Source: a virus
Strand: one strand, 5' to 3'
Virus record (IMG/VR): IMGVR_UViG_3300025087_000192
Span: 1 to 39,083 of that record
DNA: 39,083 nt
Both the position numbers and the translations under genes were made by a program. The notes beneath the pieces were generated by a model. That model saw nothing but the letters and a program-made list of their open reading frames with translations, had not been told where the DNA came from and made no database searches. The number at the start of each line of letters is the position of its first letter. Position 1 is the stretch's first letter. Below, piece by piece: positions 20,544-29,050 of the stretch.

Positions 20544-21680
20544 ATGACAAACATTATCGTTATCGCCATATTACTGATGCCTTGGATATTCGTGCCTGAC
20601 ACGTCATTTATTGACCAGATGCGATTACCAAAAGCTGTTTTCTTTGATATGGTGTGTATGACAATAATTGCGTCATGCTTTATCTCTGGGCAAAGATTCC
20701 AATACAAGAATAAATGGCTTGGAATAATGCTTCTTATGATAATGGCAGGTTTGTTTATGAATTGGTACTTTCCATATATGATTCAGATCGAGAATAAGCG
20801 TGTTCTGAATATGTGGAACTTAAGTGCGTCGATTCATGCCATATTAGGGATTGTGGCGTCATTTTGTATAATGACAAGCCTTGACAGGGCTAGTTATATA
20901 AGGATAGCCAAAGCGATATGTCTATCAGCGGTGTTCTGTTCGCTTTTTGGCATACTACAGGCGATAGGCTTTGACCCAATGTCGCAGATTACAACGTATA
21001 AGGCCTACGAATCTAACCATGTTGCCGCAATTTTAGATCATCCGAATATGCTTGGGAATTTTCTTGCGCTGTCGATTCCATTCTTTCTGTTTTTTGATGC
21101 CCCGATATTTGCTCTTGGTATTTGTATTTGTGTTCTTTGCCTTTACTTTACGCATTCTTCAACGTCAATGATGGCGTTATTCATTAGCACTCTTGCTTAC
21201 TTCTTCATTAAAAATATAAGAAACGTGAAGTGGGTAATTGGAATTATTGCCGGCAGTGCAATTGTTCTTGCTGTCGTGTTGACAGCTCCGGGGTTTAATA
21301 AGATATCAGCAGGGTTCACGGGTCGTGCGGCGATCTGGGGACAGGCGATTGAAAGGATAAAGGACAATCCTGTATTCGGGCAAGGCTTGGGGAGATTTGC
21401 CACGTTTGACATTAACCAAAGCGGAATGCGTTGGGAGTTTGTCCATAACGACTATATTGAAATGGTCATAAACTTCGGGTTTATTGGACTAGCCATCTTT
21501 GGCTTTATAATTTTCAATTCATTTAAGAATTTCAACCTATCGTCGGAGAATGCGTTAGGTTTCTCATATATTGCGTCACTTGTGGCGTTTCTGGTGATTA
21601 TGTTCGGGTCATTCCCTTTAGAATTCGCTCCGGCGTGTTTATTGGGGATGATGGCGTTTTGCGGCACTGAACGACTTTAA
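20544..21680 (+). CDS. O-antigen ligase / Wzy-type polymerase-like membrane protein
   Basis: Three hundred and seventy-eight residues with about ten membrane segments. Near residues 257-310 the sequence GRAAIWGQAIERIKDNPVFG, then GQGLGRF, later VHNDYIEMVINFGFIGLA, is the signature of the Wzy_C/O-antigen ligase family, which joins or polymerises polysaccharide on lipid carriers in the inner membrane. In a phage this suggests alteration of host surface polysaccharide. No clear ribosome site; a hairpin lies in front. It looks like a cargo (moron) gene between decoration and coiled-coil genes. Confidence 0.8.
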   Translation: MTNIIVIAILLMPWIFVPDTSFIDQMRLPKAVFFDMVCMTIIASCFISGQRFQYKNKWLGIMLLMIMAGLFMNWYFPYMIQIENKRVLNMWNLSASIHAILGIVASFCIMTSLDRASYIRIAKAICLSAVFCSLFGILQAIGFDPMSQITTYKAYESNHVAAILDHPNMLGNFLALSIPFFLFFDAPIFALGICICVLCLYFTHSSTSMMALFISTLAYFFIKNIRNVKWVIGIIAGSAIVLAVVLTAPGFNKISAGFTGRAAIWGQAIERIKDNPVFGQGLGRFATFDINQSGMRWEFVHNDYIEMVINFGFIGLAIFGFIIFNSFKNFNLSSENALGFSYIASLVAFLVIMFGSFPLEFAPACLLGMMAFCGTERL

Positions 21681-21693
21681 CTAAAGGGGTAAT

Positions 21694-22542
21694 ATGGCTA
21701 AGCAGAAAGATGTTAAGTTGGAAGACAACAGTAAGGTTTCAATGTTTGAGTATTCCGAGATGGCTTCACAAATGATTGAGCAGAGGAAAAAAGAGTTCTC
21801 TAATCTTCAGCACAATTATTTACTTGCGACGATGGCGTTAAAGAATACCCAAGAACAGATTGCCAATGAACGTGTAGCTTTCGAGCAATTAAAGAAGGCT
21901 GAAGAGAAGCGTCGTGAGGACATTCTTGTTAAAAAAGAGCGTGACATGGACGAAAAAGCTCATGCGCTTGAAGTGAATGTAAGGACGTTTGAGAAGAGAA
22001 GTGCAGATTTGAAAGCCCGTGAGATTGCCGTAGCTCATTTATTTGAAGATCGTAACAAGTTAAATGAAGAGCGTATCGACGTTGAACGGCTTCGGAATAA
22101 AGCTGAAGATGCAATGCGCCAAGCCAATAAGAAGAGTTCAGAGGCGTCGGCGTTAATGAACACCTCAAGGGTCAAGGAAGACGAGGCTAAAGCGTTAATG
22201 GCAAAAGTTGACGCTATGAATGTAAACCTTGCGACAAGAGAGGCACAGCAAAAGAAGCAAACGGATGAGATAATCAATCGAATTAAGGAGCTTAACGCCT
22301 TAAAAGAGATTGTTGACCCGAAGATAAAAGAACTTGAATTGGTTGATGCCGGGATTAAAGAGAAGGAAGCCGAGCTTGCCCAAAGAGAGAAAGATGTTGC
22401 GAGGAAGCTTGAAGAGGATAGGGCTATTGTTATCGCCTTCTCTGAACGGGAAAAAAAGCTTAAAGCCCGTGAAATAGAGGTTTCGACAAGAGAGCAGGAA
22501 GTCACTCGGAAATTGCTTCTTATGAAAGGGTCTGAAAAATGA
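21694..22542 (+). CDS. Long coiled-coil virion-operon protein
   Basis: Two hundred and eighty-two residues behind AAAGGGG. From about residue 25 to the end it is a near-continuous charged coiled coil with recurring KAREIxV segments (LKAREIAVAHLF, LKAREIEVSTREQEV). No catalytic domain. Possibly structural or an assembly chaperone; position before the connector genes. The stop overlaps the next start as ATGA. Confidence 0.65.
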   Translation: MAKQKDVKLEDNSKVSMFEYSEMASQMIEQRKKEFSNLQHNYLLATMALKNTQEQIANERVAFEQLKKAEEKRREDILVKKERDMDEKAHALEVNVRTFEKRSADLKAREIAVAHLFEDRNKLNEERIDVERLRNKAEDAMRQANKKSSEASALMNTSRVKEDEAKALMAKVDAMNVNLATREAQQKKQTDEIINRIKELNALKEIVDPKIKELELVDAGIKEKEAELAQREKDVARKLEEDRAIVIAFSEREKKLKAREIEVSTREQEVTRKLLLMKGSEK

Positions 22543-22877
22543 GCCGTAAAGTCATGACCGGGAATGAAGGGGTATTGGATACTGACAGGACGTTAGTGTA
22601 TAACCTTGTCTTTAAATCCACGCTCAAGGCAAGAAACATTTCCGTTTCAGACACGGCTACACCTTTACCGACGACTCCGCTTGCTAGGAGAATGAGCATT
22701 ATTGTTCAGAATTATGGCAACGTTGTTTTGTTTATTGGGGCTTCCGATGTCACAGTTAATGATGGATTCCCGATATTGCCAAGGGCTACGATACAGTTAA
22801 GCGTTGAAGAAGAGGTCAATATTTACGGCATAGTAGCGACTGGCACTTGTGCGGTTCGCATTCTGGAAGGGGCATAG
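22539..22877 (+). CDS. Small beta-rich virion protein
   Basis: One hundred and twelve residues. The pattern RRMSIIVQNYGNVVLFIGAS, DGFPILPRATIQLSVEEEV, IYGIVATGTCAVRILEGA is that of small beta-sandwich phage proteins found near head decoration and connector genes. Precise role unknown. Confidence 0.65.
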   Translation: MSRKVMTGNEGVLDTDRTLVYNLVFKSTLKARNISVSDTATPLPTTPLARRMSIIVQNYGNVVLFIGASDVTVNDGFPILPRATIQLSVEEEVNIYGIVATGTCAVRILEGA

Positions 22878-22878
22878 T

Positions 22879-23991
22879 ATGCAACGCCTTGACATAGCAA
22901 CGTCAGTTGAATCAATATCGAATGTCCAACAGCAGAGGTCGCTTGTAAACAGAGCGATTCAAATTGCTCTTGAGAGAGTCTATCAGTTCACAGACTGGCC
23001 GTATTACCTTCAATGGGGTTCAATAAGAACGACAGCCACATACACAACTGGCGCGGCAAAGGTAACGAACGGAAGTAAGACGGTTACTGGCGTTGATACC
23101 GTGTGGACTTCTGCCATGATCGGGAGAAAGTTTAGACATTCAGACGAGGCGGCTTATTACCGTATAACGGCTGTTGGTGGGGATACAAGCCTTACCATTG
23201 ATAACGAATATCAAGGGACTACGGATGTCGTTGGCTCTTCTTACACGATTTATAAAGACGAGTACCGGCTTGCTTCTGATATGGATAAGAACAAGACGGC
23301 TATTCAGATACAAAACCGTGTTCCGATGGTAGATCTTCCGCCGGGTGAATTTGATAAACAGATGCCCGTTCCGCAGTCTTATGCAGACCCAATTTATCAG
23401 GTTCAGTCAGGCACGAAGCTTGACACTTACACCACGGGGACAGTAACGTGTTCTGGCACGACAATAACAGGAATTGGGACAGCTTGGTCTTCCGTTGAAG
23501 GTCTTGGACGCATGAGCCGGATTATTATCGGTAGCAATGCTTATACCGTTAAGTCCGTCAATTCGGATACATCAATCACAACATATGAAGCCCTTACAGC
23601 GATATCTGTTGGCACAACATATGTCATTGAGCTTCGGAATGTCATAGTCCAGCTCTATCAGATACCGGATGCCGCAAGGATGCTCTACTATCGCTATTAC
23701 AGGATCCCGGAAATTATGGCGAATGATTATGACAACCCGGATATGCCATCTCATTGGGATTGGGTGCTTATTTACGGGGCACTATCAATGACTTTCCTTC
23801 AAAAAGGGGATGTAACAAAAGGCACTGAATGGTGTCAACAGGAGTTCGAAAAAGGATTGGCTTTAATGAAGAACAAGGTTGGGTCTTTTGTTGCCAACCG
23901 AATTTATAAGAAGCAGTGCGTGGATAAGGCAGGGAGTCGTCCCGGCGTTGGATTAGAAAGAAGCTCATTCGATAGGCGGTATTCTTCGTGA
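22879..23991 (+). CDS. Head-tail connector/tail-tube-like protein with duplicated beta domain
   Basis: Three hundred and seventy residues from ATG 22879 (GGAAGGGG site). It starts with helices (VQQQRSLVNRAIQIALERVY) typical of adaptor proteins. Two related beta modules follow: about residues 52-115 (VTNGSKTVTGVDTVWTSAMI) and 185-250 (VTCSGTTITGIGTAWSS). This phage module often sits in connector or tail-tube proteins. The end is helical and basic. Its position matches gatekeeper/tail-tube genes of short-tailed phages. Confidence 0.7.
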   Translation: MQRLDIATSVESISNVQQQRSLVNRAIQIALERVYQFTDWPYYLQWGSIRTTATYTTGAAKVTNGSKTVTGVDTVWTSAMIGRKFRHSDEAAYYRITAVGGDTSLTIDNEYQGTTDVVGSSYTIYKDEYRLASDMDKNKTAIQIQNRVPMVDLPPGEFDKQMPVPQSYADPIYQVQSGTKLDTYTTGTVTCSGTTITGIGTAWSSVEGLGRMSRIIIGSNAYTVKSVNSDTSITTYEALTAISVGTTYVIELRNVIVQLYQIPDAARMLYYRYYRIPEIMANDYDNPDMPSHWDWVLIYGALSMTFLQKGDVTKGTEWCQQEFEKGLALMKNKVGSFVANRIYKKQCVDKAGSRPGVGLERSSFDRRYSS

Positions 23992-25622
23992 TTAAAAGGT
24001 TAATACTCACAGCGATTCTATTGTTTTCTTCATTGGCTACGGCTAACGCTGGTGTCCTATGGAGTAAGCATTCATATTTTCGTAACTTCGGTGGTCTGAA
24101 TGACGTGTCTTCTTCTTCTGAAATTGAAGATAACGAAGCGACAGATATTCAGAACATTGTCTTTGATACGTCAGGTGCTATCAAGAAGCGTTATGGATAC
24201 AGAACGCTTCCAGAATCAACTGGAACAATATATAAGGCGGCGACTGGTCAGATCACCGGGCTGATATATTTCAAGAAGTCAAACGGAGATAAGTTTCTCT
24301 TTGGAATAAGCAATGATAGTGGTCAGGCGAGAGCCTTCTATAAGCAGTACGACACAAGCACATCATTACCCGTTAGTGCGTGGACAGACAATACTGGGAT
24401 TTTACCATCTGGATATTCAGCTGATTATTTAGCGACGCTTTCAGTTGCGAATGATTTAGTTGTTATTACGCTCGATGCCGGAACACAAAAGAAGCCTTTT
24501 GCATGGACAGCGACAGCCCCAGTATATCAATTATCATCTGATGCGAATCTTCCTGTTGCGACATTAAACTGTTATCATAAGAACATTTTATTTCTCGCCG
24601 GCAATGACGCTTATCCTTCAAGAGTGTATTTCAGCAACCTTGGATTGATTGACACATGGACGGTCACAGACTTCTTTGATGTTAATTCCAATAATGGAAC
24701 AAGGGTGACAGGTCTTATTTCTGCGTATGACTGTCTTTACATTTTCTTAGACAAGTCAATATGGAGGCTTTCTGGGTCTGATAGAGATAGCTTTCAACTT
24801 GAGAAGATGGTTGACAATATCGGAACGACGAGCCAGCAGTCTTTATCCATTGTAAATAATCTTATCTACTTTACTACGGCGCAGGGCGATATTGCAGTGT
24901 ATGACGGGGCATATACCGTCAAGTTTTTATCACAGAAGATACGCAACACAATCGGTGGATTGAATTTTACCAGAGCAAGCAAGACGTTGGGTCTTGCCTT
25001 CTCGACGTATAAATACGTTGATAATGATTATTATGTTGCTGTGTCAGAGTCTGGTTCTGGAACAAATAATCTTATCCTTCTTTTTGATACGGCGCATAAT
25101 GCTTGGACAAAATTTAAAGGGATTAACGCCTCTGCTTGGACGGTAGCCGATACGTCTTCAGGTCAGTACGCTATGGTATTTGGAGATTATGACGGGTATG
25201 TTCACCAGTATCCATCAACTGGATATTATGACGGGGACGTGGCAACGTCTGCGATTTCGGCACACTACCAGACGAAATGGTTTAGATACGCCGACCAATC
25301 GTTAGGCGACAAATATATGCGGCTATTAAAGACTTACTGTCTTTCGGAAACGCAATCGCCCAATAATTTGACCATTGAAGCCAAGGCTGATTATGAAACA
25401 GTTGGAACGGAATATGTAGTTAATCTATCCCAAAGCGGTGCTATGTGGGACGTAGCCTTGTGGGATATTGATTTGTGGTCAGGACAGAGATTGATAGTCG
25501 ATAGGGAAGAGGTCAACAAAGGTGTTGATATTTTTCAGTTAAAGTTTTCTAATGAGAATGTTGACGAAGGGTTTACGGTTCTCGGGTACGAAAATTATAT
25601 CGAGCCCAGCGACCGCATCTAG
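23988..25622 (+). CDS. Tail hub/tubular-type protein with N-terminal signal peptide
   Basis: Five hundred and forty-four residues with a GTG start overlapping the previous stop (GTGA). Residues 23-66 (SYFRNFGGLNDVSSSSEIED, NEATDIQNIVFDTSGAIKKR) are the characteristic opening of a phage beta-propeller-like tail protein family following the connector. Ahead of it lies an unexpected Sec signal: IKRLILTAILLFSSLATANA then GVLWSK. No alternative start is near, so the signal is part of the gene. A tail role is inferred from family and position. Confidence 0.75.
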   Translation: MIKRLILTAILLFSSLATANAGVLWSKHSYFRNFGGLNDVSSSSEIEDNEATDIQNIVFDTSGAIKKRYGYRTLPESTGTIYKAATGQITGLIYFKKSNGDKFLFGISNDSGQARAFYKQYDTSTSLPVSAWTDNTGILPSGYSADYLATLSVANDLVVITLDAGTQKKPFAWTATAPVYQLSSDANLPVATLNCYHKNILFLAGNDAYPSRVYFSNLGLIDTWTVTDFFDVNSNNGTRVTGLISAYDCLYIFLDKSIWRLSGSDRDSFQLEKMVDNIGTTSQQSLSIVNNLIYFTTAQGDIAVYDGAYTVKFLSQKIRNTIGGLNFTRASKTLGLAFSTYKYVDNDYYVAVSESGSGTNNLILLFDTAHNAWTKFKGINASAWTVADTSSGQYAMVFGDYDGYVHQYPSTGYYDGDVATSAISAHYQTKWFRYADQSLGDKYMRLLKTYCLSETQSPNNLTIEAKADYETVGTEYVVNLSQSGAMWDVALWDIDLWSGQRLIVDREEVNKGVDIFQLKFSNENVDEGFTVLGYENYIEPSDRI

Positions 25623-25635
25623 AAATCGTTTGTTT

Positions 25636-26271
25636 TCAATAGGTTACAACATTATGCTTACTTTTAAGAGTTTCGGAAATCTTATCACGAGTTTCTTGAG
25701 AAACAATATGACCCTTATGCCATTTATTAAGTCCACTATTTTTATCATTAAGAGCGTGCCAGCGCATATGTTCAGATTTATTCGCAAACAACATAAGGTT
25801 TTCAATTCTGTTGTCAAGTTTATTCCCGTTAATATGATGAACACATTCTTGTTTTGTAAGAGGTCTGCCAATATGTGCTTCCATAATAAGAATGTGTTCA
25901 CAAACGCTTTTATATGCTTTAATCGCTTTTGGATGACCTGGCATAAAAATGTATCTATATCCACCGGAAATTCTAAATTTAAGTCTTGGCTTATTGCGTC
26001 TAGATTCTCCAGATTTCCTTCCATATTCAAATATCTTTTTAGATGTTTTGGTCGTGAGTCCTTTATTCCAAGAAATAATTCCTTGACGAAGTTTATTTCC
26101 AATCATATTAGGATTTTTCTTTCCTTTCCAGAAAGATACTCTACCAAGTGTGCTACATCTAACAGAGCAAAAATTTCTTCTTTCCCAATACTTCTTTCCA
26201 TGAGAAGGTTGTTTAGTAAATTCTTTGCCACATTTAATGCAATTTTTAGTAAGAATGATTTTCGTTTTCAT
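25636..26271 (-). CDS. Free-standing HNH homing endonuclease with NUMOD3 motifs
   Basis: Two hundred and eleven residues on the strand opposite its neighbours, and clearly AT-rich. N-terminal zinc-binding CIKCGKEFTKQ ... FCSVRCS, a NUMOD3-like NKGLTTKTSKKIFEYG, the HNH core (CEHILIMEAHIGRPLTKQEC, VHHINGNKLDNRIENL), then a second NUMOD3-like motif (SQETRDKISETLKSK). Such enzymes cut alleles lacking the element so it is copied. It fills exactly the gap between two tail genes, leaving both intact. It is a mobile gene, not a virion part. Confidence 0.9.
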   Translation of the reverse strand: MKTKIILTKNCIKCGKEFTKQPSHGKKYWERRNFCSVRCSTLGRVSFWKGKKNPNMIGNKLRQGIISWNKGLTTKTSKKIFEYGRKSGESRRNKPRLKFRISGGYRYIFMPGHPKAIKAYKSVCEHILIMEAHIGRPLTKQECVHHINGNKLDNRIENLMLFANKSEHMRWHALNDKNSGLNKWHKGHIVSQETRDKISETLKSKHNVVTY

Positions 26272-26288
26272 AATAAGGATTATATTCT

Positions 26289-26576
26289 ATGCGTTGGTTA
26301 ATGTCAATAAGCATCTGTTTGGTTTTGATATCTTCTCTCGGCTTCGCAACACCAGAGCCGCCGAAGATAATTGACAAGGCGACCTATGAATACGTTAGAA
26401 CATTACGAAATAATCTTAATCGTCTTCCTGTTGTTGTTAGCAACCCTTCAGGGGTTAGATTAGGGGATTATGGGGATATGATTTTGTATAAGAACGGTGC
26501 GACGTTCAGTTTAATGATAAACGTGTCGAGTCCTAATGGAAAAACATGGCTCGGCGTAAATCTTGGAGTAATATGA
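26289..26576 (+). CDS. Small secreted protein in tail-fiber cluster
   Basis: Ninety-five residues with a Sec signal (MRWLMSISICLVLISSLGFA then TPEPP). The body has a helix (YEYVRTLRNNLNRLP) and a beta-rich end (MILYKNGATFSLMI). Ribosome site AAGGATT lies just beside the HNH gene. The stop overlaps the next start (ATGA). Not a known family. Confidence 0.65.
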   Translation: MRWLMSISICLVLISSLGFATPEPPKIIDKATYEYVRTLRNNLNRLPVVVSNPSGVRLGDYGDMILYKNGATFSLMINVSSPNGKTWLGVNLGVI

Positions 26577-27505
26577 AAAAAACAGCCCTCTTATTTGCGT
26601 TATACGCCACGATAATTGCTCAAGGCACCTGTTATGCCTCCGCACCAAGTCGGACTTACAACTATGTGGCAGGTCAAACAATTTCTTCAGCACAGGTCAA
26701 TACGAATGAGATTTCTCTTTATTCATATTTACAGAACGGTGTTGAGGTATTGGCTGCAAATTCCGTAACTGATACCGCTGTGTCTGCCAGTGCTAACATC
26801 CAATATTCCAAGCTGAATTTAGCAGGACAGATACTCAATGCTGATATTTCATCTTCGACTACGATTGATTACACGAAACTGAATTTAACAGGCAAAATTG
26901 TTAATGCAGACATTTCGGCATCTGCCGCTATTGCTGATAGCAAGCTCGCCACGATTACAACGGCTAGTAAAGTCAACACTTCAGCAATAACTGGAACTCT
27001 TGGCGTATCAAATGGAGGTACTGGTCAAACAACAGCACAGGCGGCGATTGATGCTTTACTTCCGTCTCAAGGGTCTGCAAGTGGAAAATTTCTTACATCG
27101 AATGGGAGTGCGAGCAGTTGGGGGACAGTAACCACATACACTCCATCTGTAAAGTTTGGATCATTCTCAAGAACTCCGGGCACAGGAAGTGGTTCTGTCA
27201 ATTATACAGGAGTTGGATTTCAACCGACATCAATTATGTTTTTTGTTCCTACTTATGGTACAAACAATTACTCTTATGGTGGATATGGAACAAACAATGC
27301 GAATTACTGTACATATACATCCGGTGGAGCTGGGGCAGGAACAAGCACGACATATTCAATAGTTCAGCAACTTGGCGGTGCAAATTATTCAGAGTCAGGG
27401 GCAGTTTCATCTATGGGTGCGGATGGATTTACTATAGCATGGACGACTGCCGCAGGATCAGATGCGAGTGCGGCTTTTACAGTTTTTTATGTAGCAACAA
27501 AATAA
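26573..27505 (+). CDS. Tail-fiber-like protein with signal peptide
   Basis: Three hundred and ten residues from ATG 26573. The signal peptide is MKKTALLFALYATIIAQGTC with cleavage near YASA. The body repeats a short fiber motif three times (SANIQYSKLNLAG, SSTTIDYTKLNLTG, SAAIADSKLA), then LGVSNGGTGQTTAQAAIDAL, a motif found in many phage fibers, and ends in a Gly/Tyr/Thr-rich beta domain. Probably receptor-binding or adhesive. The export signal is atypical for a fiber. Confidence 0.75.
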   Translation: MKKTALLFALYATIIAQGTCYASAPSRTYNYVAGQTISSAQVNTNEISLYSYLQNGVEVLAANSVTDTAVSASANIQYSKLNLAGQILNADISSSTTIDYTKLNLTGKIVNADISASAAIADSKLATITTASKVNTSAITGTLGVSNGGTGQTTAQAAIDALLPSQGSASGKFLTSNGSASSWGTVTTYTPSVKFGSFSRTPGTGSGSVNYTGVGFQPTSIMFFVPTYGTNNYSYGGYGTNNANYCTYTSGGAGAGTSTTYSIVQQLGGANYSESGAVSSMGADGFTIAWTTAAGSDASAAFTVFYVATK

Positions 27506-27513
27506 GGATTCTT

Positions 27514-28194
27514 ATGAAAATACTATTCCTAACTTTAGCTATCATATTCGGACTTCAACTTAACTGCCTTGCCAACCCGTCTAACTCGGTGAGCATTTCA
27601 TACCCTGCGGTGGCTAATGCGGTAATTGCTTCGGCTGAATACAATGCGAATAATAATGAAGTCCAGACGAAGTATAACAGCCATTCGCATATTGATATTG
27701 ACAATCTAGCGACAGTAACGACGGGCGTTTGGGCGGCGACTCCGATTAACTATCCTTTCTTGGAATTAACAGACTCTATCGTAGGTGACGATTTATCTGA
27801 CAGTGCGATGGAGAAGATTTATCCAGTCGGCTCGATTTATATATCAACCGTATCGACGAATCCGGCAGCGTTATTTGGCTTTGGGACTTGGACAGCTTTT
27901 GCGGAAGGTCGTGTATTGATAGGGGTGGGAACGTCAGACGCTGTTTATGCCGCCGCCGCTACTGGCGGTGCTTCTACGGTTACCTTGACAGCGGCACAGA
28001 GTGGGCTACCAGCGCATACTCATGCTCAAGACTCCAGAACGCTTCTTAATGTTGCCGGAGGAAATAACAACTCTGGAAGCAATGGTTTGGATGCTGGAGG
28101 GAATACAGGGTCAACAGGTGGAACGTCCGCCGCCGAAGCGCACACGAACCTGATGCCGTATGTTGTGGTCTATTGTTGGCACAGAGATAGTTGA
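27514..28194 (+). CDS. Tail-collar/Gp10-C-like fiber protein with signal peptide
   Basis: Two hundred and twenty-six residues from ATG 27514 (AAGGATT site). Signal: MKILFLTLAIIFGLQLNCLA then NPSNS. The C-terminal half has YPVGSIYISTVSTNPAALFG, FGTWTAFAEGRVLIGVG, GLPAHTHAQ and ends VVVYCWHRDS, as in the baseplate Gp10 C-terminal/tail-collar family that forms trimeric fiber ends. A longer upstream extension of the frame is the shadow of the previous gene. Confidence 0.82.
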   Translation: MKILFLTLAIIFGLQLNCLANPSNSVSISYPAVANAVIASAEYNANNNEVQTKYNSHSHIDIDNLATVTTGVWAATPINYPFLELTDSIVGDDLSDSAMEKIYPVGSIYISTVSTNPAALFGFGTWTAFAEGRVLIGVGTSDAVYAAAATGGASTVTLTAAQSGLPAHTHAQDSRTLLNVAGGNNNSGSNGLDAGGNTGSTGGTSAAEAHTNLMPYVVVYCWHRDS

Positions 28195-28248
28195 GGAATT
28201 ATGATAAAGACTTTAACCTTAATGCTTTATAAATCGGGAGTGTGATAT

Positions 28249-29046
28249 ATGGGCTTCTTAGGCGATATTGTCGGAAGTGTAATGAATTCTTCTAAAGGCG
28301 GCGGCGCAAGAAAAGGTGCTGAGGAATCTATTGATAAGCTTTCTAATGAAGCATATAACCGTGGAAAGATGACTGACGCTGAAAGCGAGCAGTATTCCGG
28401 GTCGTTTGATATTGGAAAATTGATCGAGCAGGTTTATAAAGGACAGGTGGGTCTTGGAAAGATGCCAGAAGGTTATGCAACGCCTGAACAGCAATACCTT
28501 CAGCAAACAGGAGAGATTGGAAAAAGCCTTTATGACACAACGCTTGCCGATTTGAAAGATCCTTATGCCACCTATGAAAGCCAGTTAAACCCGGCATTGA
28601 AGGCGGCTGAGGACTTCGTAAATACATCAATGCAACGACGTGGACTGCTTAAATCGGGTCTTAATATCGAAAGCATGGGGAGAGCTGGCGTTGACCTTGC
28701 AATTAAAGAAGCCCAAGATAGGATGGCGTATCGTTCAGAGGCTTTAACCCGTGGTGCTGGTATGGCTGATACTATTCAAAGTACGGGGCAGACGAATTTA
28801 GCAAACATATCAAACCTGTATAACACACAGCAGGGCTATGGTCAGAACGCCATGGCAAGACAGGCAGGACAGGCTTTAGGCGTATTGCCTACACAGGTAG
28901 CCCCTCAAATGGCTCGTCTTGGTGATGCCTATGCAATGATTCAGACAGGACGGAAACAACAGCAATCGGCTATTAATACTGGGGCTGACGCATTGCAAAC
29001 AGCCGCCACTGGCGGAAACTTTGGCGCAAGTCTTTTCGGAGGATAA
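28249..29046 (+). CDS. Ejection/internal virion protein 1 (probable)
   Basis: Two hundred and sixty-five residues, Gly/Ala/Gln rich. It starts MGFLGDIVGSVMNSSKGGGA and contains RRGLLKSGLNIESMGRAG and a Gln-rich C-terminus (GRKQQQSAINTGADALQTAA). This is the usual make-up of the first of three ejection proteins in short-tailed phages, which enter the cell envelope with the DNA. Inferred from composition and position. Confidence 0.7.
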   Translation: MGFLGDIVGSVMNSSKGGGARKGAEESIDKLSNEAYNRGKMTDAESEQYSGSFDIGKLIEQVYKGQVGLGKMPEGYATPEQQYLQQTGEIGKSLYDTTLADLKDPYATYESQLNPALKAAEDFVNTSMQRRGLLKSGLNIESMGRAGVDLAIKEAQDRMAYRSEALTRGAGMADTIQSTGQTNLANISNLYNTQQGYGQNAMARQAGQALGVLPTQVAPQMARLGDAYAMIQTGRKQQQSAINTGADALQTAATGGNFGASLFGG

Positions 29047-29050
29047 TTAT

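Noticed and set aside
25552-26301. Long plus-strand frame across the HNH gene
   Set aside because: Shadow of the leftward HNH gene, whose CxxC, HNH and NUMOD3 motifs are clear; the plus-strand product is an implausible Phe/Ser/Asn-rich chain.
27118-27513. N-terminal extension of the collar-like fiber gene
   Set aside because: It overlaps the previous fiber gene and has Trp/Cys-rich shadow composition. ATG 27514 has a ribosome site and opens a signal peptide.
28201-28245. 14-codon frame before the first ejection protein
   Set aside because: It has a GAGGAATT site, but 14 codons with no conservation evidence is too little; perhaps a translational leader.
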